DNA from: Sipunculus nudus
Taxonomy: Eukaryota; Annelida; Sipuncula; Golfingiida; Sipunculidae
Length of the DNA: 64,000 nt
Direction: 5' to 3'
Assembly (NCBI GenBank): GCA_026874595.1
Contig: CM049320.1
Span: 39,804,714 to 39,868,713 of the forward strand
Positions 37,401 to 49,400 of the stretch are shown piece after piece. The notes below the pieces were generated by a model. The model saw only the letters and a list, made by a program, of their open reading frames with translations. It made no database searches and was not told the origin of the DNA. The number at the start of each line of letters is the position of its first letter. Position 1 is the first letter of the stretch. The translations under genes were made by a program, and so were the position numbers.

Positions 37401-38036
37401 ACTAGCCGTACAACTGCTTACAATCCGCAGGGAAATGGGCAGACTGAAAGGTACAATGGTGTTATCTGGAAAGCTGTCAATCTTGTTCTCAGGTCCCATG
37501 ACCTTCCTGTCGCAGCTTGGGAACATATGCTTCCAGATGTCTTACATTCTCTGAGATCCCTGCTGTGTACCGCAACCAATGCAACTCCACATGAGAGAAT
37601 GTTCGGGCATCAACGCCGTTCAGTAAGTGGTTCTTATGTTCCGACCTGGCTGACCAAACCTGGGAAGGTGCTACTACGTCTTCATGTTCGGGCTAGCAAA
37701 TATGAACCTCTAGTACAAGAGGTTGACCTACTGCAGGCTGCTAATCCAGCTTACGCCCATGTTCGTTTACCTGATGGGCGTGAAACTACCGTTTCTGTGA
37801 GACACCTGGCACCTAGGGGCGACCCGAGTCCATCCACTGTTGGAAATGAAGAATCTGCTCTTCCTGATGTAACAGACAGGGACCATGAATCTGCAAACAA
37901 AGATGCTGTCACACCAAGTGCCCCTGTTACAGCTCAGCCAGAGACACTCACTCCTTTTCTACAGACCGAGCAATCTGTAAACTTCCCTGCGGACTTTGTC
38001 CCTGCCAGATGCACTCGCTCTGGACGAGAATACTAA
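34422..38036 (+). CDS. gag-pol: Gag-Pol polyprotein of the Gypsy element, intact
   Basis: A single 1,204-codon frame runs from an ATG at the primer site to TAA. Residues 1 to about 200 are gag-like. Two CCHC zinc knuckles follow (226-239 and 246-259). An aspartic protease has DTGS at 307-310 and the flap-end motif GHDFLG at 378-383. The reverse transcriptase has catalytic Asp 515 in LDLKSAYHQ and the box YVDN at 577-580. RNase H has TDAS (Asp 721) and TDQR (Asp 783). The integrase has a zinc-binding H851-H856-C885-C888 and DD35E residues 915, 973 and 1009. The tail lacks a chromodomain. Gag and pol share one frame with no stop or shift. The only odd catalytic residue is Asn 580 in place of the second Asp of YxDD. 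Confidence 0.95.
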   Translation: MERLLRPQVFEIDPSHPEAAKRWTHFYRTFENFIGVIKPEKGTDIDIMKLKTLINYISADVFDFIAEAETYTAAIKMLNTLYVKPKNEVFARHVLATRRQEATESLDAYMQVLKSLSKECNFQAVDADQNRNDYIRDAFINGLQSNSIRLRLLENTTLTLQTAFDQARSLESAQKQSATYHSSSYMLNAATNKPLSTGKESSLFPDECDSRPSDNLMAAATNKSSCFFCGNPRHPRSRCPARDEVCHRCQKKGHFSKVCRSAPSKNASAIVPSTLATVTATTGTSNLQRTLVKCKLNGQYETVVLLDTGSSDSYIDTELVKQLYIDLIPCLSKVKMADSSLNVDIEGYCYVTVSLLGQEYTQVKLLVLKSLCAPVLLGHDFLGQHSSLEVAFGGSRPPLRLNSVTPASVSAPPLFKHLTADCHPIAVKSRRFSEEDRNFIRQEVNRLLEHKIIEHSESPWRAQVLVTKDERHKKRMVVDYSQTINRFTQLDAYPLPRIDEMIENIAQFRIFTTLDLKSAYHQVPILEQEKHFTGFEADGKLYQFTRIPFGVTNGVAAFQRTIDNIIAENKLCGTYAYVDNVTVCGMNQQEHDDNLQKFLQVANQKKLEFNETKTVYSTETLNILGYTVSHGSYRPDPERLRPLLELPLPQTKKELERVLGMFSYYAQWIQNFSTKVHPLVSSQSFPLAKKAVEAFRALKQDISSAVVVTVDRDVPLVVETDASEFAIAATLNQNGRPVAFFSRTLNASERRHPAVEKEAYAIVEALRKWKHYLLGNHFQLVTDQRSVSFMFDKQNRGKIKNEKLQRWRIELASYSFDIVYRSGEKNVAPDTFSRIQCSMVTSDEKTLKHLHESLCHPGVTRMIHFVKCRNLPYSVDDIRKLCSSCPVCAELKPRYQKFQGKLVKATQPLERLNIDFKGPLPSSTKNRYLLVVIDEYSRFPWAYPCPNVDADSVIKCLTSLFSTFGLPAYIHSDRGTAFMSSELTNFLHSRGVATSRTTAYNPQGNGQTERYNGVIWKAVNLVLRSHDLPVAAWEHMLPDVLHSLRSLLCTATNATPHERMFGHQRRSVSGSYVPTWLTKPGKVLLRLHVRASKYEPLVQEVDLLQAANPAYAHVRLPDGRETTVSVRHLAPRGDPSPSTVGNEESALPDVTDRDHESANKDAVTPSAPVTAQPETLTPFLQTEQSVNFPADFVPARCTRSGREY

Positions 38037-38172
38037 ATCTTACCCTACCGGTGCATTGCTCCGGCCCAGAATCTTAAAGATTAACTTTTAAGAATGTCCC
38101 TTACTGAACAGATTCTCATTTGTCTTCAAGAAGTTAGTTTTAAATAACACGATCTGTGACCTTTTTCCACCC

Positions 38173-38184
38173 AGAGGGGGAAAA
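38173..38184 (+). promoter_or_regulatory. Polypurine tract of the Gypsy element
   Basis: agagggggaaaa abuts the 3' LTR (TGTTGTG), as expected for the plus-strand DNA primer. Confidence 0.92.
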
Positions 38185-38369
38185 TGTTGTGACCTGTATG
38201 AACTCATTTCTATGCAGTCATTGTAGTTTTTTGTTTCTTGTGCATGTGTAGTAGTAGTCGTTTTTGTTTCTTTCTTTGTAGGTCATATGTTCAGTTTTCT
38301 GATGATTAAAGCCTACACTAGGGTTCAAGAGTGAATTTGAGCTATCCTTGTTAGTTCTCAATCACCACA
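38185..38369 (+). repeat. 3' LTR
   Basis: This 185-bp LTR is two substitutions from the 5' LTR. The internal tttctgatgattaaa is conserved at 38,296-38,310. It ends 20 bp before the first base of candidate exon f. Confidence 0.97.
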
Positions 38370-38374
38370 AACCC
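38370..38374 (+). repeat. Right 5-bp target-site duplication of the Gypsy element
   Basis: aaccc matches the left copy at 34,217-34,221, and the sequence then rejoins the empty-site continuation atagttttatttcag. Confidence 0.95.
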
Positions 38375-38577
38375 ATAGTTTTATTTCAGATTGTGCAAGG
38401 TCCGAGTGCAAGTGGAACACTATCTGGAAGTTCATTTATGTATGTGCTGTATTATTTTCAGTTCATAAATGTCAAGGTAATGAAAGATACACAGTGACAA
38501 AATCTTCAGAGTAGGTAATGGGTCATCTGATCTTGGAGGAGCACGTTGAGGAGTCAACATCAGGCAAGTTACAATGA

Positions 38578-38579
<2 letters not shown>

Positions 38580-38617
<38 letters not shown>

Positions 38618-38619
38618 GT
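38580..38619. repeat. (AC)n(AT)n compound microsatellite, U3
   Basis: Same locus in U3, intermediate in length. Confidence 0.95.
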
Positions 38620-38895
38620 AAACTTGTCTTTAGACCGTCCATTACGCCCAATTAAATATATAATAAATGTATTAATTATAGAGAACCCCTGTAATAATTA
38701 TACAGAAGTCTGGTATCTTACATAGAAATCGTACATTTACAGAGGAGGGAAAATAGTACTTCTTCAGTATTGAATAAACTGCATTAAGGTAGATGTATAA
38801 CACATTGTTAATTGCATTATCATATTAAGGCCAAATGTATATCGCGCAAATAAAAAAAGTACATTAAAATACAACCAGACATGAGGAATATGCAG

Positions 38896-38998
38896 TTATC
38901 TCACACCAAAGGGGTATGACATGATGACAGAACCAACACTGTCAGCCCTTCCGTCCCCGAAGGAGGCAGCCGTTCCAAACGCCAAGTCAGACCTGCAG
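38896..38998 (+). CDS. Candidate exon g of an unidentified gene (U3)
   Basis: The copy is equivalent to 9,194-9,296 with reading frame and splice sites intact. It lies about 530 bp downstream of the Gypsy insertion. Confidence 0.52.
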
Positions 38999-39438
38999 GT
39001 ACACGAATATGTAAGTAATTTCACTCACCACTTTTTTCTACATTCATTTATAAAATAATACCATAAAAGTCCACTGAAAGATTTCCAAGCAAGGTCCGTA
39101 CGTATGTGAAATGGTGCGAAATTCACAGGCTGCCTGGAAAAACTGAATCATAAACTGAATCAGGAACATGAAGAACAGGCGGGATGCAACAGTAACTACA
39201 TTTATTGCATGAAAATATCCCAAGTATATTTTCAACATAATCCTTCATTAATACACACTGCAGTCGTTCTGTATCTAAATCTCCTCTGCTTTAATCGCTG
39301 CTTTGTTTAGCAAAATTTTCGGGGTTTCACCACCAGATCTGGTGCAGGGCCGATAGTTGTTATCAAACCAATGAGACAGGGGTGTAAGGGTTTTTCAAGG
39401 TAGAGTTGGATGCACAATACGGCATCTGGCTGTCATTC

Positions 39439-39447
39439 ATATATATG

Positions 39448-39494
<47 letters not shown>
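39439..39494. repeat. (AT)n expansion unique to U3
   Basis: In U1 and U2 the same place reads tcattttatatatttatgtc. In U3 it has grown to about 56 bp of AT-rich dinucleotide repeat. Confidence 0.9.
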
Positions 39495-39497
<3 letters not shown>

Positions 39498-40582
39498 TTA
39501 TCTTTGTTTTATTTTGTTCTCTCATTGCCTTTATGTTTATTATACACTTATTTCCTTGTTATACATTATTCGCTCATTACCATCATATTGATTATACTCT
39601 CCCTGCTTTGTTAATAACTGTTCTCTCATTGCCTTGAAATCGAATATTCTGTCCTTATCTTGATATTTCCTATTCCGTCTAATTGCCTTTTATTTATTTT
39701 CCCTTCAATGTCCGGAAAATTATTTAACTCTGATTGATTTTTATTTGACTCTCATTGCCTGTTTTTTTTTATTATTCTCTCTCATTGACTTGACATAATT
39801 AATATGTCTCACTGCCTTGTTTTCTATTAATCTCTCCTTGCCATATTTATTATGCTGTCTCATTACCTTACACATTGAAACATATTTTCATCCTGTCTCA
39901 TTATCTAACACATTTGAAACATATTTTCATCTTGTCTCATTATGTTACACATTTGAAACATATTTTCATGTTCATACATGAAAACCTTCGGAAGAAAGCC
40001 TTCTTGATTTTCTTGTATTAATAAAACAACTGACATAAGCATATACATAAAAAGTCTTCATTGCCTTGTTATTTAATTGCTTAAGTACTGGTGCTTTGTG
40101 CACAGCGTACTTTTTCTTATCAGATTTCCGGACTTCCTACGTTTATTTCGCGGCTGTTATAAACTGCTGTCGTACTTTATCTTTAGCACCTAACCTTTAG
40201 CCACTGCTTTATTCAGAAAAAAACTTTAGAAAACCTTATTCAGAAAAGAACTTTATTTCAAAAGTTAGAGTTAGACAATGCAACACCAGGCTATCATAGG
40301 TATTTATTATAACCTCATTTCGTATTATTCCTTATTCGCTCATTGCCTTCTTATTTGTTATTCTGTCTCATTGATGTTATTTATTATTCACTCATTGCTT
40401 TCTTATTGTTATCTTATGCCTTTAGTTTCTATACCGCTGCTATTCCCTTATTTTTTAAAGAGGATCAATACTAGACGTACTTGTTTGTTTTATTGGCCAA
40501 AGCCAAGGAAACTATCATATGCTTGAGATTTGTTAGTAATTAATCGTACATGGTGCATTCTATAACTTTTCTATCGTTTCAG

Positions 40583-40675
40583 GATGTTCTAAGCTTTATA
40601 CACGAATACAAGTGGGATCTTTATAAGGGCATTCCTGGCATAAAATGGCTGGGCACCTGCTCTAGGCTGAAATGA
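40583..40675 (+). CDS. Candidate terminal exon h of an unidentified gene (U3)
   Basis: The copy ends ...TCSRLK then TGA and is followed by a single, unduplicated sub-repeat and AATAAA at 41,107. Confidence 0.48.
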   Translation, partial: DVLSFIHEYKWDLYKGIPGIKWLGTCSRLK

Positions 40676-41087
40676 CCTCGCTGGAGGGTATTCTTACGCA
40701 TGCTTTACCAAGATTCCTTTCTTTAATTTTTGAAAATAATATCAATTAACAGTCGCACTGGTTTTACCTGTAACAACACCTGGTAGGAACAACCAGTCGA
40801 TAGATGCCTGTACAATATTAGGGTGGAGACTTTGAAACGTTTCCATTGTTCGAGTTCCTCTTCGGGTTTTCGAAAACAGTTTTACCAATCGAGGCATTCA
40901 GCACCCTTGGGGATGGGGTGTCTGTGGCGCACGAAGTGTGAGCCGAGACTCGGATGTGGGGTCGCACTCCTATATTTCTAGCTTTTGGACATAGAGAATC
41001 AATGCGAACGCTTGTACTGGGTTCTGACCATTGCCAGTTATTTAAAAAAAACAGTCACTTGTGTAAACACGGTACTTACAACTTACC
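40619..41087 (+). repeat. Single copy of the 469-bp sub-repeat (U3)
   Basis: Only one copy is present between exon h and ctttgatttcac, which is the likely ancestral state. AATAAA follows at 41,107-41,112. Confidence 0.85.
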
Positions 41088-43339
41088 CTTTGATTTCACT
41101 CCAGTGAATAAAACATGATATGACACTTTGACTATATTTATTTAAAAAATAATACGATTACAACGTAGAATTAAAATCAGTTTACACAACCCTTCAATAT
41201 TTGTCACAAATCACCTCTCATTTCGACGATTCTTCTTTCAATGTGGAATAACATTGTGTAATACAACATTTTTTCCCTAAGCGTCTCAGACTTCTCATTT
41301 TCTTTCCATTGAAAGCCTGATGAATGAATATTTATTTAAAAAACAAATGCTTTACTTGACATTGATGAAAGAAGCTTTCATTCCCTAATCACATTGTCGC
41401 AATCTTCCTTTCTTGACTTTGTTTGTTTGAAATGTGTTGCACTTCTGCACAGCAATACTTAAATACAAACGCCGTGAAGGAAAAGGTAGCACGCCTGCAA
41501 AAGAAAACAGGCTATACGGTTTCTATTTGTGTCTTATATAAATAAACGACAAAAGAACAATATTTCTAATGTGGATTGAATACTTATGTACGCTTTGAAA
41601 ATGTGTGCCTTTCCTTGGCGGATAAATGATTTACAGAATATATTTGAAAACAAAATCTTTATGCCGAAAGAGACCCTCTGCTTCTGTTGTCGACAAAATA
41701 ACGTAAATTATTCATGTCCGAGCGCAAACGTGTTATGCACCCTTCGTCAAGGCCTAGCCGGATTATACACCCCATGTGTGCCATTGTCTCCATATCACAA
41801 CATATTGTCCTTCCCTTTCAAGGTCTTTGTTTTCATTGGATGCATATACGCGGCTGTAAAATAAATCGGCCCCATATATCCTATATATTTATTTTTTTTC
41901 TCTTGTTTTCTTATAATATTAGTGGGTTAATGTCTATTCTAAATATACAGAACAAGCTTGATTAGTTTACATGTATTAAAACCCCAAACTTTTTTTTCAA
42001 AACTGCAATTATCAAACTCTATTATAAAAATTAAGTTAAACATGATATTTCAATAAACATACCTAGGTTTGTCACACCCCGCCCAACCTCCATCATATAT
42101 CGGTCCAAAGGAAGCTTTCCAAGGTGTTGTCAATCCTTCTTGTGTATGTACTGCAGAGGGCAGTTTCAAAATAACTGCCTAGTGATCGGCTCATTGCCAA
42201 AGGTCAATGTTAGGCATGCGTCAATCAAAACCCATGGAATGTATTTGAATTTAAAGTGTTTTGTATTCTTTGTGGATATCTGAGTTTCTAAAGTTGAGCT
42301 ATTACCTGGCAGTATAATGCATCCCTCCTGTGCCAAGGTCTCCATATCACAACCAGGACTCAGTGGCCCGCCTTCCCTTCCAAGGTCTTTATTTTCGTTG
42401 AGCAGTTGCGAATTTAAAGTGTCCAATGATCCGATAAAATGTATTTGCATCCATTTCTTTTCTGGCCGGTGAAGACAGCTGCTGATGTTTGCACGTGTTT
42501 GCAGTAGACTGTATGGTAATGACATGTTTGACCCCTATGGGTAAGTAACACGGCTTAAAGATTTGGATAAACTGTTCCAACAAGAATCCCCCGCTTTCAG
42601 GCTATTAAGTGTTGTTGTTATGTCAGGTTTTTCTTTATTAGATCGTCGATACCGTAACCTGATAGAGCTTAAGAAATATATCGATACGAATCGATACGGT
42701 TCGATGTGCTTTGTCTGCTGTATTGTTGTATCGATGAAACATACTAAGTGCTACCGAATATTGCAATACCTCTATCATAACACAGTTTCATAATACATAT
42801 ATAAATATACAATTGAAACTGGTGTTTATTTCGGAAATCTCGCAATTTTATTTAATTACGTTTTGTCAAATATATTTAAAATGACAGTATAGTCTCATAC
42901 CGCTTTAAATACAAAAAGACCACTACCAATTTGAAAAGGCTACCATTTGTGCTTTGTGATCGGCGTCATGCACGGGAAGCATTAATCAGTTTTTGATACT
43001 ATCAGATTTGAAACATTTGTCGTATCTAGTGTCCTGAACCTAGCTTGTGTGCTATCTAGGCCCTTGCTTGGATAAGAAGAAGCCCAAAAGTAATCACCTT
43101 GTCCGTCTGTCTGTTTATCTATCTGTATGTACGTAATTTTTTAAAATAAAAGCTTCACTTTGATAACTACTGATAATAACTCCAACTCGGTTGACATATC
43201 AATTTTAAGCTTGAATTTTAATGGTCCCACAGATACCTTGTGTTATAAATTGTCATTGTTTGGGATTGTTTTAGTTTATTTAAGTAGCTTGCATTATTTA
43301 CCCCCAATCACTTAACCCTGTAGCAGACATTTTCCTCAG

Positions 43340-44121
43340 ATTTGGATTCATCTAGGTAAATTTAAAGTAGTGCATATGAAGAGAAGATCTTTTGCGTTTC
43401 CTGAAGGTATATTTGAAATAATTGCTGAGAATAAGATGCACATGCAAGAAGTTACATTATTCACATATTAGACCATGGTAACCAGAGACGTAAACTGCCA
43501 GTCATCTGAGCCGTTGAGATATTCCATCGTCCATTATTCAGCAGTGTGGTCTTTATTCAGGTACAAATTAAAACAGTGGAAACTTTAGAAGGTCAGATCC
43601 CTTACATAGAGATCTTTGGGCATTATTTTGGACACCTGCATTATTTGTTCAAAACAGCTGGAAAACTGCAGCATATATTTCTTCTGAAAATTTGAATGTA
43701 TTATCTTTCAAATGAACCTAACCTTTTTTTGTTGAATTTATCTTTACCACTGGTTTAAATTCAGTTAAATTCTATCTCAATCATACCCCTGGGGTGTACA
43801 TCAGATCATTGTATATATTAGTTTAAAGCCATAGCCAAATAACATTATTTTGTTTATATATAAATTTAGGTTTGTATATTCTACTTTGACGATCCCACTG
43901 ATGCATCACTGTCAAAGTGAAGGTCTATATGCAGTATCTTATCTTAGTCTGCCTGATATACTGGTACATTCACTTTATAAGTTTGTGGGACCCCCCGCAA
44001 TGTTCATCATCTATACCTGCATGAAAAATGTGGCTTATTCTTCTTTTTCTCTGCAGGGGTGCCAGGCTGTGGCCATAAAATTCCATCTCAAACTTGACCA
44101 CTTTCTGCCAGCCAACAGTTA
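43340..44121 (+). CDS. Candidate exons a-d of an unidentified gene (U3)
   Basis: Exon a is 43,340-43,406 and exon b about 43,545-43,692; c and d follow. In exon d one Lys codon is Ile (gccaaaaaa to gccataaaa). The frame stops early because caacagtttaaaa has become caacagttaaaaa, which suggests that the coding part of d ends before this point. Confidence 0.4.
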
Positions 44122-44479
44122 AAAAGGAGCAAATATCTTTGTTCGTGCTTGAAATATTGTCTCTGATATTTGTGTCAGGGTTATCAATAAGTTTTGAAAT
44201 TAAGATCTTCTTAATTGTTCAAAATCAATGCACTGTGGAAGACATTTGATAATTTATTAAGCATTGCACATGGAAAGTATAATCAGAATACTTATAATAA
44301 AGGCTATTCATCATTAGCCTATATCTTATAAAGCAATCTGGTAAATGCAATTACTTAGAATAATTGAATCAACATGACAAGTAAGAATGTATGGATCTTT
44401 AATTAACAGTTGGCCACTTTACATATTCAATGTTACAGATGTTAAATAGATGATTTTTTTTGTATGTTACATATTGCAG

Positions 44480-44625
44480 GCAGTAGTTGAGGCCTTTGAA
44501 ATCCTTCAAGACAAAATGACCTCTGAAGGATATCTACAGGAAAAGCCAACCCACGTACTGGCCACATGGGAAAGAATGATTCCCAAGAGCCCTCAAGTAC
44601 TGAGAGATCTGAAAATTCATTACTG
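44480..44625 (+). CDS. Candidate exon e of an unidentified gene (U3, intact)
   Basis: This 146-nt copy matches the U0 protein reading. Since U3 adjoins unique flank, any true downstream exons of this gene should lie right of the LINE. None was recognised between 50,950 and 64,000. Confidence 0.52.
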
Positions 44626-44703
44626 GTGAGGAGATACACTGGCACACTTGACAATTTAATGCGGGCGAGAACTGAGACAATCATAGAACAGACAGATATG
44701 GGA

Positions 44704-46390
44704 TTATTATTATTATTATTAGTCTCCTGCAATAGGAGGGAGAATTACTAAAATGGTCCGCGTCCGTCCGTTCCGCCCGTTTACACTTCTCTACCAAATA
44801 TCTCCGAAACCGATGTTTTATTAACAACATTTTACATACATAGTCTTCATATGACTGGCATGTGGTTATGAACTGCAGGTAGCCACACCTACTGTTACAC
44901 TTTTTTTACGATCCAAAAGGGTCTTTTTTATTTTCAAGTGAAAAAATATGAAAACTAGAATTTTCAAATCATATGCTTTTGAGCTATTGAGCTCGAAAGT
45001 ACCCCAAAGAATAATGAAAAAATTGATACAAAACTGCAATATCAGAATAACTAATCTATTGATTGCAAAGATTTTTCTATGCATATTTATCATGGTTGAT
45101 CATGGAGTTTTTTTCTGGTGGCGCAGCCGTTAATATTTCAAATTTTTACGCTTTTTTAATTCTATTTTTCAAACCTTCAGATGAAGCAGTTGGTCCGTTA
45201 ACAGGGCATTAAATCGCAACCGTTAGACCTAGGAACTTCTGGTGGCGCCACATGTATTTATGCTTTTTTACGTCATTTGCCCTCTGTTTTTGAGACCTTC
45301 AGATTAAGCACTCCATCCATTATTAAGGCACCCATTGTAATGGTTAGACCTAGAAAATGTACATCCAGGGAAGTCCTAGTCATATCTCCTGGGAAACCTG
45401 ACATTAGGTCATGATGACCTATATATTGTGAACTTAAGTCTGAAAACTTGTTTTTAGCACCCAGTCAGTCAGACGGGGGACAATTGTATCTGCCAGGCCC
45501 AGAATCTTCTAACAAAAGATTCAGGCAGGTCTTCGGTAAATATGCATGGAAACCTGAAATTAGGTTATGGTGACCTATATTCAGTGATCTTTGGGCTAAA
45601 GATATGAATTTTCAGTACCCGGAAAATCAGATGGGCACAAATCGTATCTGCTTGCCCTGTATGTTCCAAAGTCATGGGCAATATTCATGGATACCAGAAA
45701 TTAGGTCATAGTGACCAATACCGGCCAATACATTTTGGCAATCTCATCAATCGCTCATTTTTTACCACATTTCCATTATTTTACACACTCAGCAAACACT
45801 GACTATCTGATTATCACCTGCAGATGGCGCCATGTTTGTCTATTTGGAAACCTGAACTTATTCACTGAATTTGGGTGATTGAATTTTAACACACAGAAAA
45901 ATATCTCTCTATTGTTCATAAATTAGGTTGAATTTGGCTAATTTGTCAGAATTATTAACCAGAAGATAATGTATTAAGAACAGAAGGAACAATATTCACC
46001 AATGCTTAATTTCAACTATTGAAGGTAGAGAGTATTTTGTGCAGCATTAAACTAAATTTCATTAAGGTTAGTTATTAAATATCAGAAAAGCGATTTTTTT
46101 TCAAGTTATTAACTAAAAAGTAAAAAACCCTGCCATGTTTATCACGCCACTGCATTCTTATTGATTCAAGCATTTTTATTTTGAAAATAAATTATATATC
46201 TAATATTCATGCATGTTCACCTCTAGTTTTGAGACCTAGAAATGACAGCAATCATATCATTTTCTCAGCTGTGGATTTTCCACCATTCCAAAATTACAGC
46301 CATGGTATCACAAACCCCTCCCTAGCTAAACATTAGGGTATAATGTCAGGCTACCCACCCATATATAAGCATCAAAACTGATTAATCACT
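44704..46390 (+). repeat. Interspersed repeat with degenerate ~160-bp internal repeats (U3)
   Basis: This copy corresponds to 26,413-28,060, with small indels. The frames open in U2 are broken differently here, which supports non-coding status. Confidence 0.55.
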
Positions 46391-46409
46391 TTTGTTAACA
46401 TAAATAATA

Positions 46410-49400
46410 TTTAATTTTGCATGGACGAATGAATGAATGAATGAATGAATAAATAAATAAATGAGTTTTATTAAGAAAATATAGGCCTCAGACCCATAGC
46501 TTCACAATAATGATTTACATTATGCATTTATACATAGTCATGAAACCTAATGTTCAAAACTTAAAATACACAATCAAAGAACAAAACAACAACAACAAAA
46601 ATAATAAAAATACTAACAGTATCTATGAAATTTAATAGTAATATTTGTTATAATAATAATACAAAATAAATAATAATAATCAAATAATAATAATACATAC
46701 ATACATAAATAATAAAGAGATGATAAATAGAAGAAAACATTGTACATAGAAGGGTATAAATGAGTTACATTAGTTTTGATATGATTTACACCAAATTTAA
46801 TAACACATATAAATATCTGATCTTTGCTGGATATACAAACCTGTTTCTGGTCCCTTATAGTAAAATTTTCTATTGGGAAGAATAGAAGGCAAGACTATAT
46901 AGATGATATGTTAAAATCAATTACAAGAAACTGATGTTTGTAGAATTCTATAATTAAGGTTGAACAGCTGATATGTGTATATTAACATTTTAGTTTATCT
47001 TTGCGATGCATGATATATTCATGAAATTTTAACACAGTTCTGAATTAAGAGTTTTACATTTTTCAGTTGTTCACTCCTGCATAAAAGTGGTTTAACGGTC
47101 CTTTTACTTGCACAAAAGAATAAAATAGAATTTACTAAACCATCATAATGATAGTTCAGTACAAAACTATATTTTCATTTAAAGTATAAATCATTTGCCA
47201 ATATGGAAACCTTTGAATGATTATAATAAATAAATAACCTGGCAGAATTTGTAGTATGTGTCTACAATATCAATATCACATTGTAAAGCACACTGCTGGA
47301 TATATGCAAAAAAGTTGCAATATTCATCTGTTGTGCATACATCTATATACAAAGTAACCAGGTAGCAATACCTGTTTCCCTTGCATTTGAAATACTATTT
47401 ATAATACGTATTGTACAAGCAGTTACATTCATTAAATTAAAAGTCTGTGCAAGACAGCAGGGCATTTTATATAGTTAATGCAATACAATCAAGGTTGTTA
47501 TTATCATTAGTGATGAAATTGCAACATTAGATATTTATAAAAGTTTATTAATATGATCACACAATCTAACATTAACAAACCCATGTTCTTGTTCCTAATA
47601 TATAATAAAAGTTTTAAATTACCCAATAAAGATAATTGATATATTTTACTATTCTCTCTGATTTACAGCTCACACTTTTCATAACATTTAACTATGGAAT
47701 ACCATCTAGTGGAGTTTTGCTTTTATCAAATGCATGATATGTGTAGGCCGCAAGACTGTTTATTTTGACTGGGTCTTCACTTGACATTAGTCAGTGGAAT
47801 TTTGAATTGTTGACTTTAGACATATATTTTCTCTTCAGGTTATCATACAAAGGACATTTCATAATAAAATGGTATTCATCTTCTACATATGCTTCTCCAT
47901 GGTTTAAGCAGTATCTACAGAGTCTGTCTACCAAATCTGTTTTATTTTGACGTCCATGTTCTATATCTAGTTCATGGGAAGATGTTCTTAGTCTTGCCAA
48001 ATTAGTTCGATATCTCTTATTTTAAATGAATGATAAATATAATTCTCTATCTAATGTATTTTTAAATATTACATAAGTTTTTAATCTTCCATTAGTTTTT
48101 ATGTTTTCTGACCATTCTTGCAGTCCATTATCCTGCAGTCTTTTGTTAAATCATGACCCAAAAAAAAAAGATTTTTTTTTTGTTATTTACACAACAATAT
48201 ACATATACAATACACACATGAACACATAGTTTTGACACTGACATAAGTCAAACACAATGAATGAATAATGATAATATTTAAATAGATTAAGAAAATAATC
48301 ATGCTTATTACAAACAAAACAGCCATTAATTAACTTAATCTCAATAAAATTCCAATAGTCTCTTTAGTCTTTGTGATTATTCAGTAGCTGTTTACATCTA
48401 ATTGAGTTTCTTCCAATATATGGTAAATACAAATGTATTGGGTTAATAAATCAGCACTAATTTGAATCCCCTACATCTTGTGATAGCCATGCATATCCAA
48501 AACCATTAGAAATTTATATATATTTTATTCTTGTTTCCTAGTTTTCCTTACCATTCTCATCTAATTTGTATAGTTTATAGTAAAGTCGCTTTGGGAATCT
48601 GTTTTTTTATGGCATTCTCACTATTTAAATAAAAAAAAAATACATTTGATCATAAACAGGGTTTGCATTGACAGTCTGCCACAATCCCCTAGTGCTGCAG
48701 CATCGGGTGAAGATGTATTAATACTAAGAATATATTAAAGAGTTTGGTATGTACCTATTCTATATTATCTCTTTTCATATAACCCCATAGTTTACTGCCA
48801 AAAGACAAAACTGGTAGTATCATTTATCAAACAGGGAAACGATTCTTTTACTGTGATATATTTGTACTCAGAAATAACCTCTTTTATCATGAGATTATAT
48901 TTATTTTCTTGGTATACCAGTTGTTTTTCCATTTAGACCATTTATGAAATTAAGCGAAATGCCCACCCAAGTATTTTTATGTGCTTGCTACTTCAAGTTT
49001 CCCCTTTAAAATACCATTTCTCACATCTTTTAGGGCTCCACCACTTCTGAATACAACAACTTTTGTTATGTCAAAATTTACTTTTATTCCATATGTATTA
49101 CAATGATACTTTAATTTATCAATCCGTTACTGTAATCTACCAACTGTGTCAGCAAAACAGACAATAGCATCGGCATACAATAACATTGTCAACGATGATA
49201 CTTCTTGACTTACAAATATACGCTCATTTAATGTCTGAATCATGTGATAAAATTCATTAATAAGAAAGGAATAGTAATAGGCTTATTATGCAGCCCTGTC
49301 ATATTCCAATATTACAAGAAAAATATTCTGACAGATCTTCTTTTGTCAATACACAAGACATAAATTTTGCATTCATGGATTCAGTTTCAATGTATTCACC

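Larger units (their letters stand above)
34222..38369 (+). mobile_element. Complete Ty3/Gypsy (Metaviridae-type) LTR retrotransposon
   Basis: The 4,148-bp element has 185-bp LTRs (34,222-34,406 and 38,185-38,369) that start TG, end CA and differ at two positions. A polypurine tract precedes the 3' LTR and a single intact gag-pol frame fills the interior. It is flanked by a 5-bp target duplication and present only in U3, so it inserted after U3 separated from the other units. It is compact: coding starts 15 bp after the LTR. The order PR-RT-RH-IN is that of Ty3/Gypsy. No envelope frame and no chromodomain were seen. Confidence 0.97.
30615..48909 (+). repeat. Segmental duplication unit U3 (right-most, carries the Gypsy insertion)
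   Basis: The unit begins at the type B junction without the type A segment. It matches U2 to 48,909, where it continues uninterrupted into single-copy DNA; the LINE is unbroken here. It contains the only LTR retrotransposon in the array and only one copy of the 469-bp sub-repeat. Because its right edge is intact, U3 best represents the ancestral right side of the duplicated segment. Confidence 0.88.

Noticed and set aside
37620-38036. Chromodomain at the integrase C-terminus
   Set aside because: The tail after the DD35E core is rich in Pro, Ser, Thr and acidic residues and lacks the aromatic pattern of a chromodomain.
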